The position numbers and the translations under genes were made by a program. From Priapulus caudatus (lineage: Eukaryota > Priapulida > Priapulimorpha > Priapulimorphida > Priapulidae): DNA of 41,147 bases. The stretch is taken from NCBI RefSeq assembly GCF_000485595.1, contig NW_014577262.1:347420-388566 (forward strand), written 5' to 3'. Below the pieces are notes generated by a model. It did not search any database, was not told the DNA's origin, and worked only from the letters and a program-made list of their open reading frames with translations. This document shows positions 1 through 10,100 of the stretch, piece after piece; positions within the stretch are counted from its first letter, which is position 1, and every line of letters starts with the position of its first letter.

Positions 1-183
1 TTAGCTTCATCTGACCATAGATCAGATCCAGCTCTGTAGATCGCCTTGATCGTCCGTCCGTCCGTCGTCGTCCGTTCAACAGTTGGGCACAAATCTAACG
101 CTCGACGATACCGGTCACGATCATTCGGGTCGTTGGGGGGATCGTCAAAACGGAGTTGGGCTGTCCGAAGCTGGGGCAGTCAA

Positions 184-196
184 AGGTCAAAGGTCA
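184..196 (+). promoter_or_regulatory. Perfect DR1 nuclear-receptor-type site
   Basis: The sequence is AGGTCAAAGGTCA, two AGGTCA half-sites with a one-base spacer. This is the known preferred site of RXR/HNF4-class receptors. Whether it is used is unknown. Confidence 0.4.
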
Positions 197-375
197 GAGC
201 GTTGATAAGAACGACAGGGGGAACATTCACTCCTTAACTTATATGGTATAGGCAAGGAAATGCCAGAATTGCAGCACAATCTAAACGGCTCGAACTTTAG
301 GTCCCGTGCATAGTCCGCGTGTATAGCATCATGGTAGGAAAGCCATCACTGTGGCCGAAATTTGGCGAGGATCAC

Positions 376-388
376 AGGTCAAAGGTCA
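376..388 (+). promoter_or_regulatory. Second perfect DR1 nuclear-receptor-type site
   Basis: Identical AGGTCAAAGGTCA, 192 bases from the first copy and in the same orientation. Confidence 0.4.
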
Positions 389-1242
389 CATGGGGCCACA
401 GGGAGATTTTAGACATTTTCTAGCGCATGGTCTGACGGATGCGATTGAAAAACTTTTTTGTTTCAGCGGTGACTACAGCACTTTTTTATGCATATTGAAA
501 GGACCTATAAATCTTATTTCTGCTGACATGGCGCAAGAGTAAGTGCGTCAGATAACCTTTTCCGTCACCCCTCAAGAGAGGGCGTCTAAACATGGATCTT
601 GTTGATGCTCTTTAGAACAGAATTGACTCGCCGCGTTTGCTAGCTAGAAATCTATACATGCCTGGATGTATTGCAGGGCTACAATTGTCACAGCGAAATT
701 TCAAAAGCTTAAATTCTGGCTTATAAGAAGTTTGATGCTCCTTAAATCGCTATGAATTTATATGGCCATTTTTCTTTGTTAGCTAGTCAGTATGTTACAT
801 GTAACGTATGCCACTGCCAGTGGCTACTGCCAGTGCATGTGTTGCTAGTACTGTGGAGTTTTGCCTTAATTTGTCTACAGCGTGCAGCTCTCTATTTGCG
901 CAGCCTGTAGGCTTGGTAGGTAAATGATGCAGTGCTTACCTATTTCAGTGTCTTGCAGATAGTCGATCTGCTTCAGTGCTACTACGTGATGAATGGGAGC
1001 TTCCATCTTTATCTGAACGACACCTTAAACCCGCCTGTAACGCGCCAATCTCGTGGCAACTTGTTCATAACTCGATCCCAACGAACAATTCTTTGGAGAA
1101 TTCCTGATGACCATCCCTGTGACATTCCACTGTTTCGGCGTGTATTGAACACATTTGCGACTCGGTTTATAGAATCCCAACAGCTCACCACAGAGTCACT
1201 CGCAGCGTAGACATTAGATGAGCGCTGTCGCTATGCGGCACT

Positions 1243-1316
1243 TGTTTGTTTGAAGTTTGGTGCTGTGCTAGTGGTTTGTGTTTTTTGTTTGGTGCTGTGC
1301 TAGTGGTTTGTGTCGT
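1243..1316 (+). repeat. Two tandem partial copies of a ~39-base unit, inverted partner at 4480
   Basis: The unit contains GGTGCTGTGCTAGTGGTTTG followed by TGTTTTTTGTTTG and occurs twice here. The same unit occurs twice on the opposite strand at 4480-4555. Together they bracket about 3.2 kb as inverted repeats. Confidence 0.8.
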
Positions 1317-1388
1317 GCATTCCTCGTGTTGTTCTCGTGCCAGAAATCGCCCTCGTCTACCTAAAATCCTGTATCTGCAGGTTAGAGA

Positions 1389-1625
1389 GTGCAGTTCATT
1401 ACAATGTAGTGCAGTGCAGTGCAGTTCAGTGCAGTGCAGTTCAGTGCAGTGCAGTTCAGTGCAGTGCAGTGTAGTTCAATGTAGTGTTTAGTGTAGTGCA
1501 GTGTTGTGCAGTGCAATGCAGTTCAGTGCAGTGCAGTGCAGTACAATGTAGTGCAGTGCAGTACAATGTAGTGCAGTGCAGTACAATGTAGTGCGGCAGA
1601 TGCAGTACCAATGTAGTGCAGTGAA
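1389..1625. repeat. Satellite-like array of GCAGT / GTAGT units
   Basis: Dozens of 5-base units (GCAGT, with GTTCA and ACAATGTA variants) give a higher-order period of about 15-20 bases. The open frame through it is an artefact of the repeat. Confidence 0.85.
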
Positions 1626-2830
1626 GTTAACAGTTGCAAGATTAGTATTCCGGATGTGTTTGCTAAGAATAGGGAATCGTATCAGATGCCTAGTAGTGAC
1701 TGTGACTGGGGTGGTTATTAAGCCTCTGTAAAAAGTGCGCGTTGTGGATGATGGATGTGTCCGGATGTGTGCTTAGTGCCACGAAATATAACACGGAATC
1801 CAGGTGCTCGAAATAACAAAAAATTTGGTTGGTGCCTGCAGGACAACCAGGGCCACGAAAATCAGTGGTGCCCGCGACAATTTCTGCGCTGTCCCGAAAA
1901 ATACCCAAATTCGTCTATTTGTCACACACAAGTTAATAGTATGTGTCAGAAACACCCCAAAAACATGTGGTGTACCGGGATTTTTTAACAAGGGGGGGCC
2001 CAAATAAACAGCGAACTGCGGACAAATAGGTGGTCATGAATTAATATTGTTAATGGCTGCCTCCGCCTCTCTTCTCCACACCCTACGGGCTCCTCTACCT
2101 TACTCTGCCTCAATCTTTGTTTTGGGTGCCATGCAAAAGGACGAATTTCTTGTTCATTGCTTTCTTGCCTCACCAGATATGTTAATGTTTCGAGTAGGGC
2201 GGATCTTTAGGATTCAAGGAGCGGGTTAAAACAAGCGGGGGGCGTCCTCCCCCAGAAAATTTGATACAATGTAGATCGCAGGAGATGTATTTGCGGCCTT
2301 TTGAGTACATGTACACATTCATTCTGACTACGACATCTCTTTTTTTTTAAACTTTTCGAATCAACGATGAACCACTGGTGTTTGTTTTGCATGGGCAAAG
2401 CCATCGGAAAATTCAAATAATAATGAAATAAAAATACCAAAATGTTTAGGGGTGAACTTCGCTAGCGTTTGCTGGTTCCAATCGATGTTCAACTTCTCAT
2501 AATCAGAAAACCGACTTATACAAGTGTTGGAAATAAAGCAGCTGGGTCATGCAGATCGCTTTCGCACACCAGTAGATTAATGGCGGCGGCCGCCAGGCTA
2601 TAAGTGCTCTTGGAGACCACTGAGAAAAGCATAAATAAAGGTGTTGTTTTTCGTCACATTTTTATTTTGTTGTCAGCCGGACAATGTCTCAGACTGGTTA
2701 GGTTGTCCGGGCGCAACATTCTCGGTTGTCTCGGAACAACCGGACAAGAACTATATTTCGAGCATCTGCCGATGAAATAGAACGGGTTACCAGACATAAG
2801 TGCTGAGCGTGTTATCACTCGTTGTGACAG
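1626..2830. other. Unassigned sequence, no gene seen
   Basis: Short overlapping open frames on both strands show no family motif. It lies inside the segment bracketed by inverted 39-base units. It would be intron if the bracketed segment belongs to the annexin gene. Confidence 0.4.
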
Positions 2831-2931
2831 GGGTCTCCGCGAACTAAGGCAGTCCTTGTGCCTCATCGAAGATACTGTGCACCAGAACGAATCGCGGAGA
2901 TCGAAGCACTGAAAGAAGGGCCTACGATCCA
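2831..2931 (+). pseudogene. Annexin repeat 2 (first half), wrong strand, frame broken
   Basis: On the plus strand, after an acceptor-like GTTGTGACAG, three frames in turn spell annexin repeat 2: LIE, then ILCTRTN, then AEIEALKEG, then YDPV. The same order occurs in exon 14. About four single-base indels break the frame within 100 bases. It faces away from exon 19 but has the content expected for the next exon of core 2. It could be a decayed exon or an unpolished one. Confidence 0.6.
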
Positions 2932-4140
2932 GTTGAGTGCACCACAGAGAGTTCTGACGCCTATTAAACTCTTCAAGCTGTAGCCCTTTGTTCGGCTCAT
3001 TGTATATTATTTATCATTCATAGGGTCTCTCTGCATGGCATACAGAAGCATGTCACGGCAATGATGGCAACAACCCTAGTTGCCAATTTGAACTCAGCTT
3101 AAGTGTGTCGTAAGCGCGGTCCAGATACACATGTGGTAACGCGATTCAGTTCGGAGGTACTACATCAAGATGTTGAAAGACAGTTATGACTGATGTTGCC
3201 GTTTTGTTCAAAGTAAACACAGCCGAAAACTTTAAAGACGCATGTCGAAAGATTTTTGGCGATTCGTTGAGTAAATTATTTTACTACAATGTTGCTTTGA
3301 CATCTACAGCCTTCGAAAGAACTCTCAGTGAAGCATGACATTGTGTCTGAGATTTCCCAACATTTCAAAGACTGCTAGAGTGTCCTTGAACTATCAAGGC
3401 AACCGAGATGAAAAAACACGAAAGTAGATATGGCAAGTAGGCTAGGAAGATGCACAGGTATATTTGTATAAGTATGAACCATAAATGGATGTATATATAT
3501 AGTATGTTTTAATACCGTGAGGACATCAGACGGATTTTCAGGGGTTAAGGAAAAAAATGGCTATTCCTACACACCTTTCGATCGTATTAAATCCACTTCT
3601 CTCTCTCGTCTCTTTGTAGTTAGCAATGCTAAAATGACCTACTATAACGCCGGGTGCAACTTCTGCATCCCCCCTAAACTCAGTTTTATATATGAACTCA
3701 TTTAAGACGTTTGGCTTATTTGAAACGACCTCAAGACATATGTTGTCTGCTTATACGTGGAATTATGATAGTGTTAGGAGTGGATTAAAAACATTATGTT
3801 CTTATATTTTCCCCTTTGTTACTTACTGATTAATCATGAAAATTCTGCTTCATATAATATCAGCGTAATAATATAGGATTCTTTATATCTATATTATAAA
3901 AATATTTACACCTTGAATAATATGTGATAACACGTAACTCAAACAGTATGAAGACTACACGCACGCTAAGCAGCGGTATGATAGACATCGTGCCATTCTT
4001 ATTGTTCATGGCAAACCTTGCATCAAGCACAGTATGAACACCAGTGTTATATAAGGCTTATGGCATTCTATTGTATGCCAACCCTGCATCCGAAACACGA
4101 GACGTGTACGGCTATAGACCACTGCATGTCTTCTCTCTGC
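2932..4140. other. Unassigned sequence between the two plus-strand annexin fragments
   Basis: If the flanking fragments are exons, the second half of annexin repeat 2 should lie here. I could not find its KDLxxDIxSDTSGHF motif in any plus frame. A degenerate open stretch near 3190-3340 has no convincing annexin match. Confidence 0.4.
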
Positions 4141-4376
4141 AGGCATTTATACATCCGTGTAGGTCTGGGGGGAAAATCTTGGGCACGGAGCTGACGCGCG
4201 CTTCGATCGAGACTTCCTGCGTGTCGCGAATTCCCGCGCACCTGCGGGCGTGTTTTGTCGAGTACGGCCAAGACTGTACAGGAAGGACATACTGAAGGTC
4301 ATCAGGAGCGAGACACATCTGGGTGATTCATTGCCAGACCGGCTTGTTACCATGATGGCTGACGTAGAGATGGCAT
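4141..4376 (+). pseudogene. Annexin repeat 3, wrong strand, frameshifted
   Basis: The acceptor TTCTCTCTGCAG is followed by ILGTELTRASIETSCVSRIP, then AHLRACFVEYGQ. After a frame change near 4262-4275 come RKDILKVIRSETHLGDSL and RLVTMMADVE. The pattern GTE...SR.PA.LRA.F.EY...I.SE..GD matches exon 16 of the same gene. It lies in plus orientation between inverted copies of the 39-base unit, so it probably belongs to core 2 of the minus-strand gene. Confidence 0.65.
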
Positions 4377-4479
4377 ATGTCGTAATAATATAAATATTAA
4401 TGACTATGAGCTATTTACAATAGGATAATCTAAACACCTATCAAAAACTCCGTCAGTGATTCACTTTTTGGCAATCACT

Positions 4480-4555
4480 TCAAACAAAAAACACAAACCA
4501 CTAGCACAGCACCAAACTTCAAACAAAAAACACAAACCACTAGCACAGCACCAAC
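4480..4555 (-). repeat. Two tandem copies of the same ~39-base unit, inverted
   Basis: This is the reverse complement of the unit at 1243-1316. It directly abuts the 3' edge of annexin exon 19, so the coding exon ends at the repeat boundary. Confidence 0.82.
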
Positions 4556-4764
4556 CTTCATCGCCTTCCTAAGCTCGGTCGCATCAAATTGCGGCCGACG
4601 CACGCTCAAACCAATCACCAGGTGGCGCAAGTTTCCACCAAGATTGCTCTTGAGGTCTTTAACGAGGTCCTTGCCGTACCTGGTCTTGTACACCTGTGCG
4701 ATTATCTGTCGCTGGGAGGCCGTGCGTCGGCCATACACACCTACGATTGCCTGCTCATCGGCAC
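4556..4764 (-). CDS. Exon 19: annexin core 2, repeat 1
   Basis: Encodes GADEQAIVGVYGRRTASQRQ, YKTRYGKDLVKDLKSNLGGN and FDATELRKAMK. The GT of the Ca2+ loop is replaced by GA. The exon stops at a weak donor (AAG|GTTGGT) exactly where a duplicated 39-base unit begins. No further annexin exon follows on the minus strand; matching exons are found on the plus strand instead. Confidence 0.85.
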
Positions 4765-7111
4765 CTGTGCAAATAGCAAAAACACACCTGTGTGTTTAAC
4801 GCTGGTAAATATCGGTTCACCAACGAGAACACAACTCCGTGTCCGCCATGGCACAACAACAAGAATATCATTTAAGAGATTAATAAGAGAATATTTCCTG
4901 AACACCTAATTCACTTACCAGTGATATTATGTAATAATATAATACAATATATATATAATTTCAATGCATGAATTCCAATATGAACACTGTCCACCTACGG
5001 ACCTAAATAGTTTCATTTTGTGATAAACTCTCAGCTTGACTAACACACGTTTCAATGACTGGCCTGCTGTAGTTTTCAAGCGGTCCCAGACAAGTTACTG
5101 GAAACAGCCGACTATCAGTCTCACCTAGTCCCTTCATTGCTTTCTGCAACACCTCTGCGTCGGTTTCCGGACTGAAGCCACTGTATGTTTTCACTGTTCC
5201 GGAAACCTGCACAGCCGGCTCATCCCAGTATTCATTCTCAGATGCAACGACAGCTTCCTGGACCACGGGACGAACGAGGGAGCCGGATGCATGACCTTGA
5301 GTAACCTCCTCCTTCTTCTCTTCAGGTTTCACTATCGCTTCTGTAACCGCAAGTGTAAACTCGTCAGTTCCATAAAGGGATACTACGCCCAAGAATTTCA
5401 GGGCAATACTATGATAGTAAGTGCATAAATAATAGTATATACCTACAAATTTCTATAACCATGCATTAACATTTGTCATAAAATAACAGCGAGTTTGGAA
5501 TTCTTTATTTTTCGTTAAGCAGTAGGTCTATCCCACATGCACTCAACACTTACTGCAGACGTCGACACCCTCTAACGCTAACAGCCTGCTGTGAGCATAC
5601 GCACTTAACGTCACTCTATGGCAGTGCTTCTTAAATTATTTCAGTGTCATTAACCCTCGAGTCTTTATCACAAAAGTTCATTCACCCGCGGACTTAATTT
5701 CCTTACGTTTTTGGCAAGTTTCATTCACCCCAAAATAATTTCATTCGCCCTTTGGCGAACCATTCACCAGTTTAAGAAGCATTGCTCTACGCAACATGCG
5801 CGTGCGCACCTATATGTTTCGGATGTAGTTCGACTGCCTCTCCCAGCAGCAGCAGCAGCAGCTTCCTATAATCCCCCGACGTGTCCTCGCGTACGAACTG
5901 AGCGAGCGTCTGCTTGTAGCCGCGCTGGAAGCTCTCAGCAACCTGCGTCATGTCGATCTCGCAGCGAGACACGACGATCCGGATGAGAGCGTCGTCGTCG
6001 GTGCCAGCTCCTTTCATCGCCGTGTGAAGCCGACGCGAGAAGTAGTCGGGCTTGCTCCTGATGCAGCGCACTGCGTGCGCGCGAGATGCAAAAACAAGGT
6101 CAAGGTGTGTGCAAGCAATGACCCTTCCTCACGTCGGTGTTTAAGAACAATGGTCATTGCTCACGCGGGTGTTTAAAAACAATGGTCATTTGTCAATTAT
6201 GTGTGTAAGAAGAAGGGTCATTCCTCAATTGTGTGTTTAAGAACAATGGATATTCCTCACATGGGTGTTTATGAACAATGGCCCTTCCTTGTGCAGGTGA
6301 TTAAGAACAATGGTCATTGCTCAATCATGTGTATAAGAACAATGGTCATTCCTCATACATGTGTGTAAGAACAATGTTCATTCCTCAATCATGTGTGCAA
6401 GAACAATGTTCATTCCTCATACATGTGTGCAAGAACAATATTCATCCCTCATACATGTGTAAAAGCATCACAGATACTCACCTATAGCAAGCATAGCAGT
6501 CCTGAGGTCACCAGACATTTCACTCTTGATGTCATCCTCTAAGGTCTTTTTCGAAACTTTTTGGTACTCATCAAATGTTGCTCGCAGCTGGGCAGGACTT
6601 CTTGAAACAAGGATGGCATTGAACTTTGACTCCTCTGTCCCCCACTTCAGTTTCCCTGCTTCGTACAGAGCCTAGGAAAGATATGCACTTATGTGATTAT
6701 AGGCGTGTGTGCGTGATAACTGTACAGGTGGTCTAAGTACTGGTATCACAACCACTGAAGGTCAATTAAGGCCAAGCATGAGAATTACAGAAGGCATATT
6801 GTTGTATGATATACTCGGAAGGATATAGTTTCAGTGACATTTTCTGTTTGATGAATGTAATTATTACATATATACTTATATAAATATATATATAAATAAA
6901 TAAATATATATATATATCACATTGGGTTATCACACCAAAGATTGCTCGTTATACCTCTGCATCCTGCCTTGCTAAGCCTCTGTTAACTGTGACTCCTTCG
7001 TCTCTATTTCCCTGAACTAGTGACACTAATACATGCTTGAAGTGACCAGACGTGTCAGAGATGATATCCTTCTCAAGGTCTTTGTTGTATACTGCGTAGT
7101 AATGAAAAAAC

Positions 7112-7142
<31 letters not shown>

Positions 7143-10100
7143 GGCTACATTGTTAAACAACAATGCTTTATATCTCTATTCAATTTTCTGACATCATTAA
7201 TTAGTTGAAATCATTAATTAGAGCTCGCAAAAAAATGTATTTCTTTTATTTGACTAACAATGAATGATTATATAGTAAGAATCATATTTACATGTTCTAT
7301 AACTATGTTTAATATCGTTGATCTCTTTATTCGTACGAGTGCAGAAAATTTCAATCAGTGTTGCTTCATCTGTGCCTAGGCCCTGTAACATACAGTAGAA
7401 CATTGTTAATGCCAGCCACTCTATAATGCAGATACTCATATTCCCAACTTGTGGTTCGCACAAAGGCATGTTGTTCTTTTTACTGAACATCTGGGTAGAA
7501 AAATACCTAACCATCTTGTGACACTATGTTGTATTACTCTGCATGTGTATGCAGATCGCCTTTACAGACAGCACTTCGAATAATGACAATCAATACTTTG
7601 CTGTTATCTGTACCATCAGGCATCTGAAGCAAATTGGTTATTGTGAGTAAATGTATTTTTATTCACTCATTGTAACATCGTATATTTTAACTGAGCTCTT
7701 GATATGCAGGTGGTGCTATCTATTTCTAAGATATTACAAATTTATACCACGAATTCTTTATGAGTGACTTCTTAAGTAGATTTAATGGCACATACTTGTA
7801 GAGCCTTATGAAGTAGGCTAGCATCGTAGTCGCACGCACGCTGACACAGTGCCAGCACTGTCACATGAAGATTACCACTCAACTCCCCATCAAGGTCCTT
7901 GACTAGACTCTGCAATAGCCAAAGCCACATGAGTGAATAAAACTACCCAAATCTGTAAAAAATAAATGCTAACTACTATAAAAGCAAAAAAGAACAAAAA
8001 ATACAAATCAAACCTCCCCTTAACAGTTCATATCCCCCAGTACCACCAAAGACGTTCACAGAAGTTCAAAAAAATAACAATTTGAAAATGCAACTATAGT
8101 GCATCATGCAGTTACTTGTAGCTTCCTACCTTTCCAAACATTGTCTTATAATGTTTGATGATACTTTGTCTTTGAGCATTGCTACGTGTTCCCATAACCT
8201 GGATAACGGTGTCCTCATTTGTACCTAAAAAGTATAATAATAATAAAAATAAAAAGTGCAAATAATCTTTGCTATAAAAGGTTATCACTCCTACAAAATA
8301 CATATAAATTGCATTACCACCTGGTATTTAATTCCTTTATTAGTAAGATAGAAATGTTGTCAAACAAACAATTTTATATATATGTAATTAATTCGCATCT
8401 TGTCAACCAGAACATTCTCTCTCTCGATTCCTCCCCTCCTCTCTGTGCGTAAAACTTCATTAACAAGATATGATAGCATATGCTATAAAACACTAACCAA
8501 GACCCTTAAGTGCATTGCGCATAGCTTCACTGTCATTCTCTGCATCAAACTCTCTCCATGGCCTCAAAGTTCCTTGTGTTTCCTGCGAGAAAACATAAAA
8601 GACAGACTTCATCAGCAAAAAAACAAAAGTAAAATAAAATGCATACAGAACAGTGTGAGATGATGATACATTCACAATCATGCAGAAAAGATATCATAAG
8701 CAAAAAGGACATAGAAAGGGACACAGAACAGGCTCCAGACAACTTTTCAAAGCCACAAGCCTCACACAGCTACTCACGAGCTGGATTTCTTTTTCATTTT
8801 GCTCTGGCTTTACCGGTTCCTTTTCTTTCTCAGTCTTCTCTTGTTCTGTAATCTTGTCTTGTTGCCTTATGCCAACCTTGGTGTTTGCATTTCGATTTTG
8901 CTTCTGAAGTTTCCACGGCGGCGTCGAGGAAAGAGCGATGATGTTTTGATCTTGAGATGCTGAGATCTTCGATGTGGTTTCCTCTTCTCTGTTAGACGGG
9001 TCTGAAATTGAACCAGTTCTTAGAAACTGTAAATTAAACAAAATGGCTGATCTGGGGCATCACTTATCTCCATTCTTTACCTCACTCACAACCACTCTGC
9101 ACCAAATATATTCCTGTTTTATTTCTTCACACTGGCCTTTAATCTTTTGTGGAATTATTATAGGTATTGAGCTGAAATGTTCACCTTCTTTGGTTAGTGT
9201 GACTAGTAGGTGATACACATCTTCATCCTCTTCTAAGCTTGCTGAGACAATCTACGGGGCAAAAAACAACAACAATCGAAATACGAACGTGATACACATT
9301 CTGCTGATGCACTAAATAAACATAACACAATGAACACGCCCACGCACGCACACACGCACGCACACACACGCACACTAATATATGCAAACACGCATACTCA
9401 CGCACACACGCATACTCATGCACACACGAGTACACACTAAATTATATGCGTAATGTATATAAACATAAAATTACGCGTACAAGTCAGATACCTTGCGCAC
9501 AGTCGACAACACATCAGCAACTAACGATTGATGAAGGCAAAAAATCTTCCGTACAAAAACAAAATGTTCCCACCGACAGTCGAAGACACAATGATACCTC
9601 GCCAAGCTTCGGCTGACCGATCTCCTGTCTGAAGGCTTCTGCATCGCTGGCATACTCCATCAGGCTCAGGTAGATGTGGCCTAACTGCTCCGTCCACTTA
9701 CCTGGATCAGAACATGCCAACCTCTCTTCACAACAGTGTAACATCACTGCAGTCAAACCTGCATTAGCAGCCACTTACATAGTACAGCCACCTGTCCATA
9801 AAGGTCACTTTTGGTTCTTTCCTTTAAGGCCGCCGCACACCAGCCGATTTTACAAATGATGAAGCAATGAAGCGCTGAAGCGATGAAGCGATGTAGGTGT
9901 GCGGCGGCCTTAAAATCGGCTCATCGGCTCATCGGCTCATCGGCTCATCGGTTCAAAATCAAACATGTTTGATTTGGAACGATCACCCGATAAAAATAAA
10001 ATCGTCTACAAATGAACGCGCACACCTACATCGCTTCATCGCTTCATAGCTTCATCGTTTGTAAAAATCGGCTGGTGTGCGGCGGCCTTTAGTGACAGTT

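Larger units (their letters stand above)
1..1242. other. Unassigned sequence left of the annexin locus
   Basis: No recognisable gene. A CGTCCGTC-rich stretch lies at 46-80; a similar one recurs near 28660, so it may be a dispersed repeat. An open frame at 932-1210 (plus) follows an acceptor-like TGTCTTGCAG near 959 and encodes RGNLFITRSQRTILWRIPDD. I do not recognise it; it may be a terminal exon or transposon debris. Annexin repeat 4 was sought on the minus strand here and not found. Confidence 0.4.

Noticed and set aside
1-240. Annexin repeat 4 candidate on minus (Asp-rich DDDGRTDD text)
   Set aside because: The acidic run is a translated CGTC repeat; no LIRIVVSR motif follows.
3170-3345. 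Candidate for the missing second half of annexin repeat 2
   Set aside because: Open in part (AENFKDACRKIFGDSLSK), but lacks the KDLxxDI and DTSGHF motifs, so not assigned to annexin.
9005-9184. Coding exon continuing past the exon 9 donor as the main form
   Set aside because: It would not keep frame with exon 10, whereas the earlier donor does; kept only as a possible isoform.
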